This document shows, one piece after another, positions 28,518-38,131 of a stretch of 64,000 nt of DNA. The first letter of the stretch is position 1. Every line of letters starts with the position of its first letter. A model generated the notes under the pieces. That model had not been told where the DNA came from, searched no databases, and was given only the letters and a program-made list of their open reading frames with translations. Location of the stretch: assembly GCA_036121365.1 (NCBI GenBank), contig JAZAFR010000007.1, positions 1 through 64,000 of the forward strand, read 5' to 3'. This DNA comes from UBA7916 sp036121365. GTDB taxonomy: Bacteria > Pseudomonadota > Gammaproteobacteria > Comchoanobacterales > Comchoanobacteraceae. Position numbers and translations under genes: made by a program.

Positions 28518-28618
28518 ATCATCATTCTTTTTACCGTGCCTTTACTATAACACAGAGCGTACCGTGATTCCCATTTTGATAGAATAAGATTTTTTGGTGG
28601 TTTTTCTTAGCAACTGCA

Positions 28619-28685
28619 ATGCGATGTTTCTCAATCGTCCCTCAAAAGCAATCTTACCACAGAAAATCACCTCAATACGCTTTCA
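28619..28685. repeat. Duplicated 3' flank, copy 1
   Basis: This non-coding 3' flank of the 565 aa gene closely resembles 30538-30601 downstream of the 544 aa gene. Shared words include GATGTTTCT, AAAAGC-ATCTTACCACA and TCAAAAAGCAAAGATAC across the stop codon. The duplication that produced the two genes therefore extended beyond the coding region. Confidence 0.6.
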
Positions 28686-30383
28686 TCAAAAAGCAAAGAT
28701 ACGGGACATGCCTCTTCCCCACATGGACTCAAACATACCTGGCTTGCTGGTCACTTTTTCTATTGTCTCTGATTTTCCTTTGGCTTCCTTCTGACTATTT
28801 TCCTCGTTCGCCATGTCTCCATATGACACATATCCGCAAACAGACTCAACATCATATCTCGGCCTTGCAAAAGATTCACAAACGAACACCGGAACCAACA
28901 TGAGTAATTCTCCATAAAATACAGCTCCCCAATAACTCAAAGCCTGCCCATAACTAGACAACCCTAAAAGATACTTTGTGGGCCCATAGGACTCATCATG
29001 AACAGTTAGATACAAAGGATAATGACTCAAAGGACTGGGCGTATATCCCATGATGGTGGCAATAAAAAAATTATTGGCAAAATGTAGCGCCCACGCCAAC
29101 TCAATCCCCCCAGACATTATACACACTAAGCCATAAACCAAACCACCTGCTAAATACCCCCCTAACATCGCAAACACTGCATAAGGATTGCTTCTTATAA
29201 TTGCAAACTCAGGATTACCCAAATGGGCCAGTGCAAAAGCAACTGAAGATGAAACTAGGATGATCAACTTGTCCACTGTTGTATTCTCCTGCTCTACTAA
29301 TCCCCTCCGAGATATAATCTCCTCTGTAACCGTTTGGACCAATACAGATGCCACTTGATGGCACGCAATGATAGACCAAGCTGTCCAATTAATAACAGGC
29401 ACACCCAGCAACAACATTTCAGGCACAGATAGTAACGTCATAAACACAAGACAGCTTACGATGTTTCTAAACAGCTTGGAGTAGTCTAATTCAGTAGGGG
29501 AAAGGGCTTCCTTAATTTTATTCACTTTTAAAACCACGCTTTCTTTGATGCCTTTTGCTCCTTCTAACGCTTTTTGAGGCAACTCTGCCATATATTTAGT
29601 CACTCTTATCAAAGAGGCCGCAGTGTAAGCCAGAAACACCATAGTAATCATATCATAACGTACACCGTTTAGTATTTCCAAACACTCCCCTGCTAAGATC
29701 TTATCCACTTTCTCAGAAAAGGCTGCTATCACTGCCACTAAAACATACTCTATAACAAACGCCGGACCAAGAGCAAAACCGAAGACATTTATTGCCATTT
29801 CAAGAACTGATATCATTAAAAAAGTACCAGTAACCCAACCGGGATAAAACATAAACAGAGCCGATGCAACCCAAATAGCCACCCTAAAACATCTCATCAA
29901 TGAACTCTCAATGACTGATTTTTTTCTTTTTTCTTCACCAGTATTGATGTCTGACACCCTGTTTGCAGCCTTCTTTTTATACGCACTTATCAAGGCTGCA
30001 GCATCTGTCAACTCTTTTTGAAACTGGATCATTTGTTGATGTTTTGATCGTATCTCAGCAAAAACAGTCCATGATAAAACCCAGTCTTGAACAAATGACC
30101 TGTTGACTGTATCCCAATACCACACAGACAGCAATGAGCTGACTATTCGATCAACGTCTTTTGCAAAATTATATACAGCACGACAACCAAACTCTTTGAA
30201 CCATCCATGCCCCTGCCATTGCAGTTTGTAAAAGAGGTTGCGAGCTTCAGTAAACTGTTGGTCTCCTTTTTTTATTGCTGCTATGGTGTCAATACTAACC
30301 ACATCGCTTTGTTTGCTTGAAAACTGTTGGACTGTTTTCTCAAGCTGGCTTACCTTTTGCTTCAAACCAATAGAACAAACCAT
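28686..30383 (-). CDS. Long CPBP-domain membrane protein, paralog A (565 aa)
   Basis: Two-part protein. The N-terminal 150 residues are hydrophilic, with a predicted helical start (KQKVSQLEKTVQQ), a QGHGWFKEF motif at 57-65 and HQQMIQFQKELTDAAALI at 115-132. Several membrane segments follow. Residues 350-440 carry CPBP motifs: TEEIISRR (E354, E355, R359), FALAH (H387) and LHFANN (H434, N437). The tail ends GMFESMWGRGMSRIFAF. CPBP enzymes are intramembrane proteases or maturation factors; here they are fused to an unrecognised N-domain. The gene has its own promoter and an AAGGTGAT SD. Confidence 0.78.
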   Translation of the reverse strand: MVCSIGLKQKVSQLEKTVQQFSSKQSDVVSIDTIAAIKKGDQQFTEARNLFYKLQWQGHGWFKEFGCRAVYNFAKDVDRIVSSLLSVWYWDTVNRSFVQDWVLSWTVFAEIRSKHQQMIQFQKELTDAAALISAYKKKAANRVSDINTGEEKRKKSVIESSLMRCFRVAIWVASALFMFYPGWVTGTFLMISVLEMAINVFGFALGPAFVIEYVLVAVIAAFSEKVDKILAGECLEILNGVRYDMITMVFLAYTAASLIRVTKYMAELPQKALEGAKGIKESVVLKVNKIKEALSPTELDYSKLFRNIVSCLVFMTLLSVPEMLLLGVPVINWTAWSIIACHQVASVLVQTVTEEIISRRGLVEQENTTVDKLIILVSSSVAFALAHLGNPEFAIIRSNPYAVFAMLGGYLAGGLVYGLVCIMSGGIELAWALHFANNFFIATIMGYTPSPLSHYPLYLTVHDESYGPTKYLLGLSSYGQALSYWGAVFYGELLMLVPVFVCESFARPRYDVESVCGYVSYGDMANEENSQKEAKGKSETIEKVTSKPGMFESMWGRGMSRIFAF

Positions 30384-30407
30384 TACATCACCTTGATTTT
30401 TTACAAG

Positions 30408-30435
30408 ATTATACCACAGACAACAAAACTGTCAA
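30408..30435 (-). promoter_or_regulatory. Promoter of CPBP paralog A
   Basis: Minus strand: TTGACA (30430-30435), 16 bp, TATAAT (30408-30413) with TG one base upstream of the -10. Near-consensus, so paralog A is probably strongly expressed and independent of B and C. Confidence 0.75.
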
Positions 30436-30537
30436 TACCATCTCTTTTCCATTAAAACTGCTATTCCATGATTTCAGTGCTCATACTGGCCATCGACACT
30501 CAATAGCCTCTTAGATCTGATTGGCTCATGTACCCGC

Positions 30538-30601
30538 ATGAGATGTTTCTTACCCACCCCCAAAAGCTATCTTACCACACAGAGACAGCAATATGCTTTT
30601 A
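30538..30601. repeat. Duplicated 3' flank, copy 2
   Basis: Counterpart of 28619-28685, next to the stop codon of the 544 aa paralog; diverged but clearly alignable by eye. Confidence 0.6.
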
Positions 30602-32236
30602 TCAAAAAGCAAAGATACTGGATATGCCACTTCCCCACATGGATTCAAACATACCAGGTTTGTTGGTTTCTTTTTCTGTTGTCTCTGATTTTCCTTCGAC
30701 TGCCTTTTGACTCTTTTCATTATTCTCTATGTCCCCATATGACACATATCCACAAACAGAGACAACTTCATACCTAGGTCTTGCAAAAAACTCACAAATG
30801 CATACAGGGAACAATCTTAATGAATTTTTATAAGCTTCTAGCAACCAGTGCCCAAAAATTGTTGCTCTAATCATAGGATTGGGATTTATATACAAAGGAT
30901 AAAATTTAGTAGTGGACGACTCCATGATGACATCAAGAAAAAAATTATTGGTAAAATGTAAAGCCCACGCCAACTCAATCCCTCCAGTTATGATGCACAA
31001 GCCTCCATAAAACAAACCACTGATACAAAACTTACCAAAGCTAGCAAGTGTTGCAAAAGCTCTTTTGTTTGAAAAATCAGAACTGTTGAAATGCCCTAAT
31101 GCAAAAAGAAAGCTAGACGCCATCAGGATGATCAACTTATCGATTGTTGTATGATCCTCCTCTACCAATACTCTCCTATACATCATTTCTTCAGTCAGTG
31201 TTTGCACCAATCTACACACGACGAAATAGCCGGTAATGACAATCCAAGCTGTCCAATTGACAACAGGCACACCCAAAGCGACCATTGTCGGTACCTTTAA
31301 TAATATCAAAAATAGAAGCGAGGCTATGATATTTCTGAACAACTTAGGCCAGTCTAACTCGGTAGGGGAGAGTGCTTCCTTAATTTTATTCACTTTCAAA
31401 GCCACTTTTCCTTTCATTCGTTTTGCCCGCCCCAAAACACTTTGTGATAACCCTGCCATATATTTAGTAACTCTGACAAAAGAAACTGCAACCAGAAAAT
31501 TAAACAACCATTTCGATGTTTCATAACGCACTCTATTTAATATATGTAAATACTTCCCTGCTAGGAGATCAATAAAACTCTCCACGAGCACCATCACAAA
31601 AAAACCTTTGATAAAACCACCGAACCCTTGACCATATATGTACCAAAATATATCAACAACTGCCATTAAGGTTAACGCTAGCATAAGCGATGAACCTCCT
31701 CCAAGATAAAACATAGACATCACCCAAGTACTGACGCTCAGATAGCTCACCGATGAAGTTCTAAGACATGAGTTTTTTACTTTTTCTTCACTTGTATTAA
31801 TGGCTGTGACTCTATTTGCTGCTCTCTTTTTATACGCACTTATCAAGGCTGCAGCATCTGTCAACTCTTTTTGAAACTGGATCATTTGTTGATGTTTCAA
31901 GCTTATATCCGAAAAAAAAGGCTGTGATAAAACCCAGTCCTGAGCAGATGTCACTTTGACTGTATCCCCATACCATAGAACTTGCAATGCACTCTTTATG
32001 CAATCATAGCCTTTTGCACAATTATACACGAAGCGATAACAAAACTCTTTGAACCACCCATGCCCCTGCTTTTGTAGTTGGTAAAAAATTTTTCGAGCCC
32101 GGGCAAACTGCTGGTCTCCCTTCTTTATTGCGGCTATGGCATCCATACTCCCTGCATCACTCTGTTGACTTTTTATTTTTTGAATTGTGCATTGAAGATC
32201 GACTACCTGTTGATTTAATTCAGTTGATGCACTCAT
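30602..32236 (-). CDS. Long CPBP-domain membrane protein, paralog B (544 aa)
   Basis: Close paralog of the 565 aa protein along its whole length. Shared: AAIKKGDQQF, KQGHGWFKEF (about 55-65), QMIQFQKELTDAAALISAYK, KVNKIKEALSPTELD (about 280-295) and the C-terminal GMFESMWGSG. CPBP motifs: TEEMMYRR (E349, E350, R354), FALGH (H381) and LHFTNN. The middle membrane part (160-240) is the most diverged. The SD AAGGAG is 7 nt from the ATG. It lies 54 bp after paralog C with no clear promoter between, so C and B may share a transcript. Confidence 0.78.
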   Translation of the reverse strand: MSASTELNQQVVDLQCTIQKIKSQQSDAGSMDAIAAIKKGDQQFARARKIFYQLQKQGHGWFKEFCYRFVYNCAKGYDCIKSALQVLWYGDTVKVTSAQDWVLSQPFFSDISLKHQQMIQFQKELTDAAALISAYKKRAANRVTAINTSEEKVKNSCLRTSSVSYLSVSTWVMSMFYLGGGSSLMLALTLMAVVDIFWYIYGQGFGGFIKGFFVMVLVESFIDLLAGKYLHILNRVRYETSKWLFNFLVAVSFVRVTKYMAGLSQSVLGRAKRMKGKVALKVNKIKEALSPTELDWPKLFRNIIASLLFLILLKVPTMVALGVPVVNWTAWIVITGYFVVCRLVQTLTEEMMYRRVLVEEDHTTIDKLIILMASSFLFALGHFNSSDFSNKRAFATLASFGKFCISGLFYGGLCIITGGIELAWALHFTNNFFLDVIMESSTTKFYPLYINPNPMIRATIFGHWLLEAYKNSLRLFPVCICEFFARPRYEVVSVCGYVSYGDIENNEKSQKAVEGKSETTEKETNKPGMFESMWGSGISSIFAF

Positions 32237-32290
32237 GACTTTTCTCCTTATTTATAATCCCTTGTAATAAACCTGCTCTTTTTATCCCTA

Positions 32291-34111
32291 TCAAAATCCC
32301 AACATAGAGAGGAGCGAACCTGATGCTGATCCGCTTCTGAAGAGCCACCCAGTAACGCTATCATTACTGCTTATTGACTTTTTACCGACTGACTTTTCAT
32401 AAACTGGAGGAATCTCTTCTGACTTTTTATATTCACCAATGGTAAAACTTTCGTTGATGGGCTCTACGTGATAGCGCGGCCTTGCAAACAGCTCCAGACT
32501 ATAGATTGGCCACAACCTATCTATGGAACGTTGAAACAACATCCCCCAATTTGATAACACCTGAGAAAAACTATTGTAACTTAGCTTTTTCTTGGTAAAA
32601 CCACTCTTATTTCTATCATAATGATACAAGGCATAAAACGGCAAAGGACTTGGATTATAGCCAATAATTGTACAAAGAAATAAATTATTGGCAAGATGCA
32701 TGGCCCACCCCCATTCTAAACCGGAAAAAAACAGCACAGGCAATGCATATACTGCTCCACTAAAGAAATAACTCCCGAGCTCAGCTAAAATTGCATACCC
32801 ATTACTACCGTACACTTTAAACTCAGGATTATTGATGTGCATCCACGCAAAAGAAACTGATGAAGCAACAAACATCAAGAACTGTTCTCCGAAAGACTGC
32901 CCCTCTGCCAAACACCTTCTACATTGAATTTCCTCAATCAACGTTTGCATATAAATCATAATAAAAGACATCACTGACAATGCAGCCCATGCTACCAATG
33001 CTGACATTCCCCATTGTGGCAACACATGACCAACGATAAAACTCATATTAGGGTAGAGCATAAACAAGAAGACATAGATCAATACACGCAAGAACTTCCA
33101 CCAGTCAAATGTATTTGAGGAGAGAGACTGCTTAACCAAATTTATGCTGTAACTTTGGCCTTCTTTTTTATGCTCCTGCCCTTCTTTCCACCTTGTGACT
33201 GCTCTGGATATTTTTAAAGAAATATCATATGCCATGATCAGATATACAAGATTACTCAATGCACCCCATATCAACCTTATGATTTTTGTGAAAATTTTAT
33301 ATTGACGCCTATTCAAGACCCCTATAAAAGCAAACTCCAGTGCGAAAAAAATAGCCAACCCTACCTCGATGTTTAAAAACCTGGGCTTGTTTTCTAATTT
33401 TTCAGACCACGCCATTTGTGCACCGACATAAACGGCTAAAGGAATCACACAGAAAAAAATAACACTGCCTGTCAATTGTAAAATAATAGCACCAAGATAA
33501 AGCAAGGCAACTAAACGCTCTTTGGATGGAACGCTTCCTAACTCCTTTTTAAGTACCCCATGTTTGACTGCAGTATGGGTTATATAGACTGTGGACATGA
33601 ACGCCAGTACATAAGGGTTACTGTAGTTTAGGCACAGTAGCAAACACCCAACCCTCAAACCAAAATCAAACCAACTGCTTTTCTTGGGGCTGCCCTTGAC
33701 TTCTTCTTTGGCTGCATTAATGGCTCGTGAAGCCTCATTTAAAGCAAGCTGAAACCGTAACATGCGCTGATGCCCGTCTTGACCTCCATTGCACTCTTTT
33801 TGAATTAGCCAATTCTGCATAGCTGTTCTGGTTATTTTTTTTCTCAACCAAACTGACTGCAAGAAACCAACGACAGCATCTATGTCCTTGGCCAAGCTCC
33901 AAAGACCTCGCCAGAACATCTCTGTTGTCCAATGATGCCCGCTCCACTGCTCTGTGTAAAATGCTTTGCGACTTTCTCTAAATAAGGCCTCTGCCAGCTT
34001 GAAATCTTCTTTTGCCGTACTCGACCTAACCTCTCCTGCCTTCCTTACCGCTGATTTTAATTCTTGTATTTGACGATCTAGATCAACCACCATATGGGTT
34101 TTAGCAGTCAT
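32291..34111 (-). CDS. Long CPBP-domain membrane protein, paralog C (606 aa)
   Basis: More distant member of the same family. The N-domain retains the pattern (SGHHWTTE at about 57, MLRFQLALNEASRAINAAK at about 117-135). Many membrane segments lie between 150 and 390. CPBP motifs: IEEIQCRR (E393, E394, R398), FAWMH (H425) and MHLANN. Tail is Ser/Gly-rich, not GMFESMWG. The start at 34109-34111 has AAGGAAGGT directly upstream, and the promoter at 34198-34226 places the transcript start downstream of the outer in-frame start. Function unknown; likely the older copy. Confidence 0.76.
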   Translation of the reverse strand: MTAKTHMVVDLDRQIQELKSAVRKAGEVRSSTAKEDFKLAEALFRESRKAFYTEQWSGHHWTTEMFWRGLWSLAKDIDAVVGFLQSVWLRKKITRTAMQNWLIQKECNGGQDGHQRMLRFQLALNEASRAINAAKEEVKGSPKKSSWFDFGLRVGCLLLCLNYSNPYVLAFMSTVYITHTAVKHGVLKKELGSVPSKERLVALLYLGAIILQLTGSVIFFCVIPLAVYVGAQMAWSEKLENKPRFLNIEVGLAIFFALEFAFIGVLNRRQYKIFTKIIRLIWGALSNLVYLIMAYDISLKISRAVTRWKEGQEHKKEGQSYSINLVKQSLSSNTFDWWKFLRVLIYVFLFMLYPNMSFIVGHVLPQWGMSALVAWAALSVMSFIMIYMQTLIEEIQCRRCLAEGQSFGEQFLMFVASSVSFAWMHINNPEFKVYGSNGYAILAELGSYFFSGAVYALPVLFFSGLEWGWAMHLANNLFLCTIIGYNPSPLPFYALYHYDRNKSGFTKKKLSYNSFSQVLSNWGMLFQRSIDRLWPIYSLELFARPRYHVEPINESFTIGEYKKSEEIPPVYEKSVGKKSISSNDSVTGWLFRSGSASGSLLSMLGF

Positions 34112-34197
34112 TTTACCTTCCTTGTGTATTTGCTCAATCACCAAAGAGCTTAACACACCACAACATTCTTTCAAGTCCTCTTTAAGGCATTCTATCA

Positions 34198-34226
34198 ATA
34201 ATAAGATACACTATTTTCTTAATCAA
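34198..34226 (-). promoter_or_regulatory. Promoter of CPBP paralog C (and probably B)
   Basis: Minus strand: TTGATT (34221-34226), 17 bp, TATTAT (34198-34203). It fixes the 34111 start, because the longer frame would begin inside the -10. Confidence 0.65.
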
Positions 34227-34326
34227 CCCCCTTTCTTTTACTCTACCATAACAATCCACCTTACATGCGGAATATGTTTGAATACGCCAACGCTCATGCC
34301 AACCATAGGTTATTAGAACTTATTTC

Positions 34327-34355
34327 TTGCTTCCCCCTCCACTTCGTGATATAAT
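34327..34355 (+). promoter_or_regulatory. Promoter of the 653 aa gene
   Basis: TTGCTT (34327-34332), 17 bp, TATAAT (34350-34355), with an extended -10 (TGATATAAT) like that of gyrB. The leader would be about 22 nt. Divergent from the paralog C promoter, about 100 bp away. Confidence 0.7.
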
Positions 34356-34383
34356 ATAACAAAAGCAAAAACTAACTGTTCTT

Positions 34384-36345
34384 ATGCTAATATTTACCAC
34401 TCAGACATCCTTGCTACTTTTGGGGTACGCCTCTTTTTACTTTGTGTGTGCTGTCACCCTTTCATTGATACTGATTAATGCGTTTCTTTATATTCGCTAC
34501 CCCCTGAACTTAAATTGTGGCATTTTTAGCTCTAAGCTCTTTTTGCAGTTTGAATCTATGCTCAATCGCTTGATCGATGCTGCGACAGCAAACTCGATCA
34601 CAGCACCCATAGCCATTTCCCTCTGCATATTCTCTACCACTTTTTCTAAAATATGTATTATGTTTTCTAACTTTTTTGGCCTTAACTTTCTAACACCCCA
34701 TCCTTATCTTTCTCTTTTTACTCTGGACCTCTCCCTTTTTTCTAATGCAGAATTTTTTTCACAACTACAAAGTAGGGCTTCTTTCTGGGATCTTCTCCTG
34801 AAAAAGGGCCCCCGTATTTTTAGACTGTACTCTGACCAAAGAAAAGATAAGGTCCTATTTCTTTCCCTTTGTGTCAACCCGATTGTGAAGCGCCTGACAC
34901 CTCTCTTCCATTCTAATATCCCCAATAACCAGTGTCTAGAGGCGCTTACCCCCATAACCAAGCACCTACTTGAATCTCTCTCTCAAGATGAAAAAAGCTG
35001 TCAGATACTTTCTCGACTATTAAGCCATGTTGCCTGTACCGACTCTGTCAAAGCGTGTTCAGAAAAGGACCTAAACAATGCCACCATAGCACTTGTTAAA
35101 CACATCAATCTTGTACTGCTTTCCTTTGACCTTGATAAAAATCCTAAAACTCTAAAAGCCCTGACTGAATTCCTGATTCCTTTTCTGAACCCTGTACTCA
35201 CATTACCATCTCAACTGCAAGACCTCTTTCCTTGCATTCTCCCTCTTCTTTCCTCACTTTCTAAAGATGAGCAAAGACGACAAAGCATAGCGGGTCTTGT
35301 CAGTCATTACGCCCGACAAAATTCTGCCCCCCCCTCAAAAAAGCCACAGATGGAGCAACCACCTAGAGACCTTTTGGAAGATGCCACACAAGCCCTCGTT
35401 AAAGTGTTTACCGACACACTTTTGCGTATCGACCTTCAGTTGGAAACCAATAGAAAATCAAAAAACACGCTTTGCTCTCTTCTCACTAACAGCCTTTTCT
35501 CTCCAAAGAAGAGCAGCTCCTCTAGGTCGCCCCACTTAACACACGATCAAACAAAGCAAGAGCAAGATGTCGCATACGTCATTTCACAAATTCAGCGACT
35601 TACCTCTGCCAGTACACTTCTTAACTTTTCAGGTCAATATGTGTTGACTTTTCTAAGAAACCTCCCCAGCGGACTATCTCAAATATACTCACCTAGCTGT
35701 TCTCGGACCCAACAATTGAAGCTGTTGATGACAAACCCGGCGCTTGGAAGCCCCGATCAAATCCAATCTGCTCTCAGCAGTCCTTCTTTTTGGTTGAAAA
35801 TTCTTGATGACCCAAGCCTCATTGAAAAAACCATTTTATGGACCTCTAAGCTTCTTTTACGAGCATCAACTTGCCTCTCCTTAGATGACCTCCACCCAGC
35901 ACGCTTTCTATTTCCCGACTCGCCTCTCCAAGACCTTACCGCTAGGCAACTTCATGACTTAATTGATCTTGCCATTAAATCCATCAGAAAAATAAAAAAT
36001 GGCAGACAAATATTTTCAGAAGCAGCGGCAGCTTATTTCTCACACAACCCTGACCGTTTTTTTGCAAACAAAGCAAAATTGAGATGCCTATCTGTCCTGC
36101 TAATAAACACAATCAACGACCCTGAACTAAAGCAATCTCTCGCTTCTGATGAGTATTCAAGAATTTTACAAAAAATTCTACGTTTTTATATTTTGCAATC
36201 CTTGCAACCCTCGATAGGGGCACAACCATCTTCAGAAAAACTGCCACCGATAAAGCGCAGGGGCACGAGCTATCTGCCAACGCAAAAACTGCCCCGACAG
36301 TATGACACTTCTACACAATCTAGTATTAACTTTGTATCATTCTGA
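34384..36345 (+). CDS. Unrecognised 653 aa protein with internal repeat
   Basis: No family recognised. Hydrophobic helices at residues 8-35 and about 70-100 suggest a membrane-anchored N-terminus; the rest is helical and leucine-rich. Residues about 188-265 and 284-370 look like diverged copies of one unit: LLESLSQDEKS..LSHVA..DLNNATIALVKHINLVLLSFDL against LLSSLSKDEQR..VSHYA..DLLEDATQALVKVFTDTLLRIDL. The tail is basic and proline-rich. It is divergent from the CPBP family genes and expressed from a good promoter. A host-directed role is conceivable but unproven. Confidence 0.68.
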   Translation: MLIFTTQTSLLLLGYASFYFVCAVTLSLILINAFLYIRYPLNLNCGIFSSKLFLQFESMLNRLIDAATANSITAPIAISLCIFSTTFSKICIMFSNFFGLNFLTPHPYLSLFTLDLSLFSNAEFFSQLQSRASFWDLLLKKGPRIFRLYSDQRKDKVLFLSLCVNPIVKRLTPLFHSNIPNNQCLEALTPITKHLLESLSQDEKSCQILSRLLSHVACTDSVKACSEKDLNNATIALVKHINLVLLSFDLDKNPKTLKALTEFLIPFLNPVLTLPSQLQDLFPCILPLLSSLSKDEQRRQSIAGLVSHYARQNSAPPSKKPQMEQPPRDLLEDATQALVKVFTDTLLRIDLQLETNRKSKNTLCSLLTNSLFSPKKSSSSRSPHLTHDQTKQEQDVAYVISQIQRLTSASTLLNFSGQYVLTFLRNLPSGLSQIYSPSCSRTQQLKLLMTNPALGSPDQIQSALSSPSFWLKILDDPSLIEKTILWTSKLLLRASTCLSLDDLHPARFLFPDSPLQDLTARQLHDLIDLAIKSIRKIKNGRQIFSEAAAAYFSHNPDRFFANKAKLRCLSVLLINTINDPELKQSLASDEYSRILQKILRFYILQSLQPSIGAQPSSEKLPPIKRRGTSYLPTQKLPRQYDTSTQSSINFVSF

Positions 36346-36371
36346 CCGATACATTATTAAACAGCCAATCC

Positions 36372-37670
36372 CTAACTACCTGATTTCATTTTATCTAGGA
36401 ACTCAACATTGGTTTTGCTTTTTCTCAGCCTATTGATTAAAAACTCCATAGCAACGGCATCATCCATGCTTTGCAAATACTTTCTTAACACCCATAACTT
36501 ATTGACCTCTTCTGGTGTTAGTATTAGCTCCTCTCTACGCGTTCCTGATTTGTCAATATTAATGGCAGGGTATACCCTTTTTTGAGCCAGGAATCGGGAC
36601 AGCTGAATTTCACTGTTTCCTGTCCCCTTAAACTCCTCATAAATAAAATCGTCCATTTTAGACCCAGTGTCTATGAGAGCAGTGCCAATGATTGTTAAAC
36701 TGCCACCCTCCATCAACTTTCTAGCAGCTCCAAATAAACGCTTTGGACGCTGCAGCGCTGCAGAATCAACACCGCCTGTCAACACTTTGCCTGAAGAAGG
36801 TGTTATTGTATTATAAGCACGAGCTAACCTTGTAATTGAATCTAGCATGATCACAACGTCATGCTTGTGCTCTATCAAACGCTTGGCTCGCGATATTGTC
36901 ATCTCAGCCACCTGAACGTGTCGAGCATGAGACTCGTCAAACGTACTCGCGATGACTTCTCCCTTGACCGTTCTTCTCATTTCAGTCACCTCTTCTGGCC
37001 GCTCATCAATCATCAAAACAATGAGTTTACACTCAGGGTTGTTGGTTGTGATGGAATGGGCCATGGTTTGCAGTAGCATTGTCTTTCCGGTCTTTGGAGG
37101 CGCAACAATAAGCAACCTCTGCCCCTTACCAACTGGGGACATCATGTCTATGACTCTTGCAGAAATGTCTGAAGTTGTCCCATTTCCAGTTTCTAACTTC
37201 AACCATTCCGAAGGAAACTCCGCCGTTAAATCTCTGAATAGAAGCTTGTGCTTGTTTCTGTTAGGCTCTTCATAATTTATCAGACTCGGCGCCACCAACG
37301 AAAAATACCGCTCTCCCTTTTCTGGGCAGCGAACCAACCCACTAACGGTATCTCCTGACTTCAACTGAAACTTTCTTATCAGATTAGGGGCAACGTAAAA
37401 ATCATCAGCGCCAGATAAATAAGAACTGCTTGATGATCTCAGAAACCCGTAGCCATCTTGCATGATTTCTAAAACCCCGCCACCTTCAAGTGGCTTGCCT
37501 TGATGTGCAAGCTTTTTCATAATGGAAAAAACCAAATCTTGCCTCTGAGCACTTCTTGTTGCTTCGATCTCTAACTCTTTGGCATACTTGTGTAAAGACT
37601 GAACATTCAGCTCCTTGATTTCACAGGTATTGATTGGCTTATTTGTACTACTGGCATTGATTGCGTTCAT
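36372..37670 (-). CDS. rho: Transcription termination factor Rho
   Basis: Hexameric RNA helicase that ends transcripts. 432 aa. The N-terminal domain begins with ELNVQSLHKYAKELEIE. The RNA-binding cold-shock-like fold contains GYGFLRS and DDFYVAPNLIRKF. Walker A is VAPPKTGKTMLL; R-loop and Q-loop regions GGVDSAALQRPKRLFGAARK are canonical. Starts at an ATG with GAGG upstream. It follows trxA by 51 bp, an arrangement also known in E. coli. Confidence 0.97.
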   Translation of the reverse strand: MNAINASSTNKPINTCEIKELNVQSLHKYAKELEIEATRSAQRQDLVFSIMKKLAHQGKPLEGGGVLEIMQDGYGFLRSSSSSYLSGADDFYVAPNLIRKFQLKSGDTVSGLVRCPEKGERYFSLVAPSLINYEEPNRNKHKLLFRDLTAEFPSEWLKLETGNGTTSDISARVIDMMSPVGKGQRLLIVAPPKTGKTMLLQTMAHSITTNNPECKLIVLMIDERPEEVTEMRRTVKGEVIASTFDESHARHVQVAEMTISRAKRLIEHKHDVVIMLDSITRLARAYNTITPSSGKVLTGGVDSAALQRPKRLFGAARKLMEGGSLTIIGTALIDTGSKMDDFIYEEFKGTGNSEIQLSRFLAQKRVYPAINIDKSGTRREELILTPEEVNKLWVLRKYLQSMDDAVAMEFLINRLRKSKTNVEFLDKMKSGS

Positions 37671-37721
37671 AGATATCCTCGTGTTTATGTAAGTTTTGTT
37701 TTTTTAAGATGGCGTAGATTG

Positions 37722-38045
37722 TTAGTCTCTTTCTTGATCGGCAAAAGCAACTATCTTTTCCTTTGGGGCAAGCCCAACATGCGTTGCTTGGAGAACGCCT
37801 TCTTTAAATAGCAATAGTGTAGGCAAACCTTTCACTTGATATCGTTTGGCAAGCGACATCTCTTCATCAACATTGACTTTGCCAAGAAAGAGTCCTTCCA
37901 CCTCATCCAAAACAGATTCTAGTATGGGGGTTAGCTGCTTACAAGGCCCACACCAAGGAGCCCAAAAATCAACCAAAATAAAACGCTTACTCTCAACGAC
38001 CAGTTCATCAAAGTTGGATTCTGTTATATCGAAAACCTTGGACAT
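37722..38045 (-). CDS. trxA: Thioredoxin 1
   Basis: Cytoplasmic disulfide reductase, 107 aa, with active site FWAPWCGPCKQL (WCGPC, residues 31-35) and the cis-proline loop KGLPTLLLF. Length and motifs match E. coli TrxA (109 aa). It lies between parB and rho, all on the minus strand. Confidence 0.95.
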   Translation of the reverse strand: MSKVFDITESNFDELVVESKRFILVDFWAPWCGPCKQLTPILESVLDEVEGLFLGKVNVDEEMSLAKRYQVKGLPTLLLFKEGVLQATHVGLAPKEKIVAFADQERD

Positions 38046-38131
38046 TTGCTTTTCAAAGTGGAAATACGACTAAATGTTACCAAAATTAAAAGAACTTGGC
38101 AAGCAATTTTAGAACTTATAAGACAAAAACA

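Noticed and set aside
28594..30777. Similar plus-strand frames at 28594-28794 and 30528-30710
   Set aside because: They are shadows created by the duplicated minus-strand genes and their 3' flanks.
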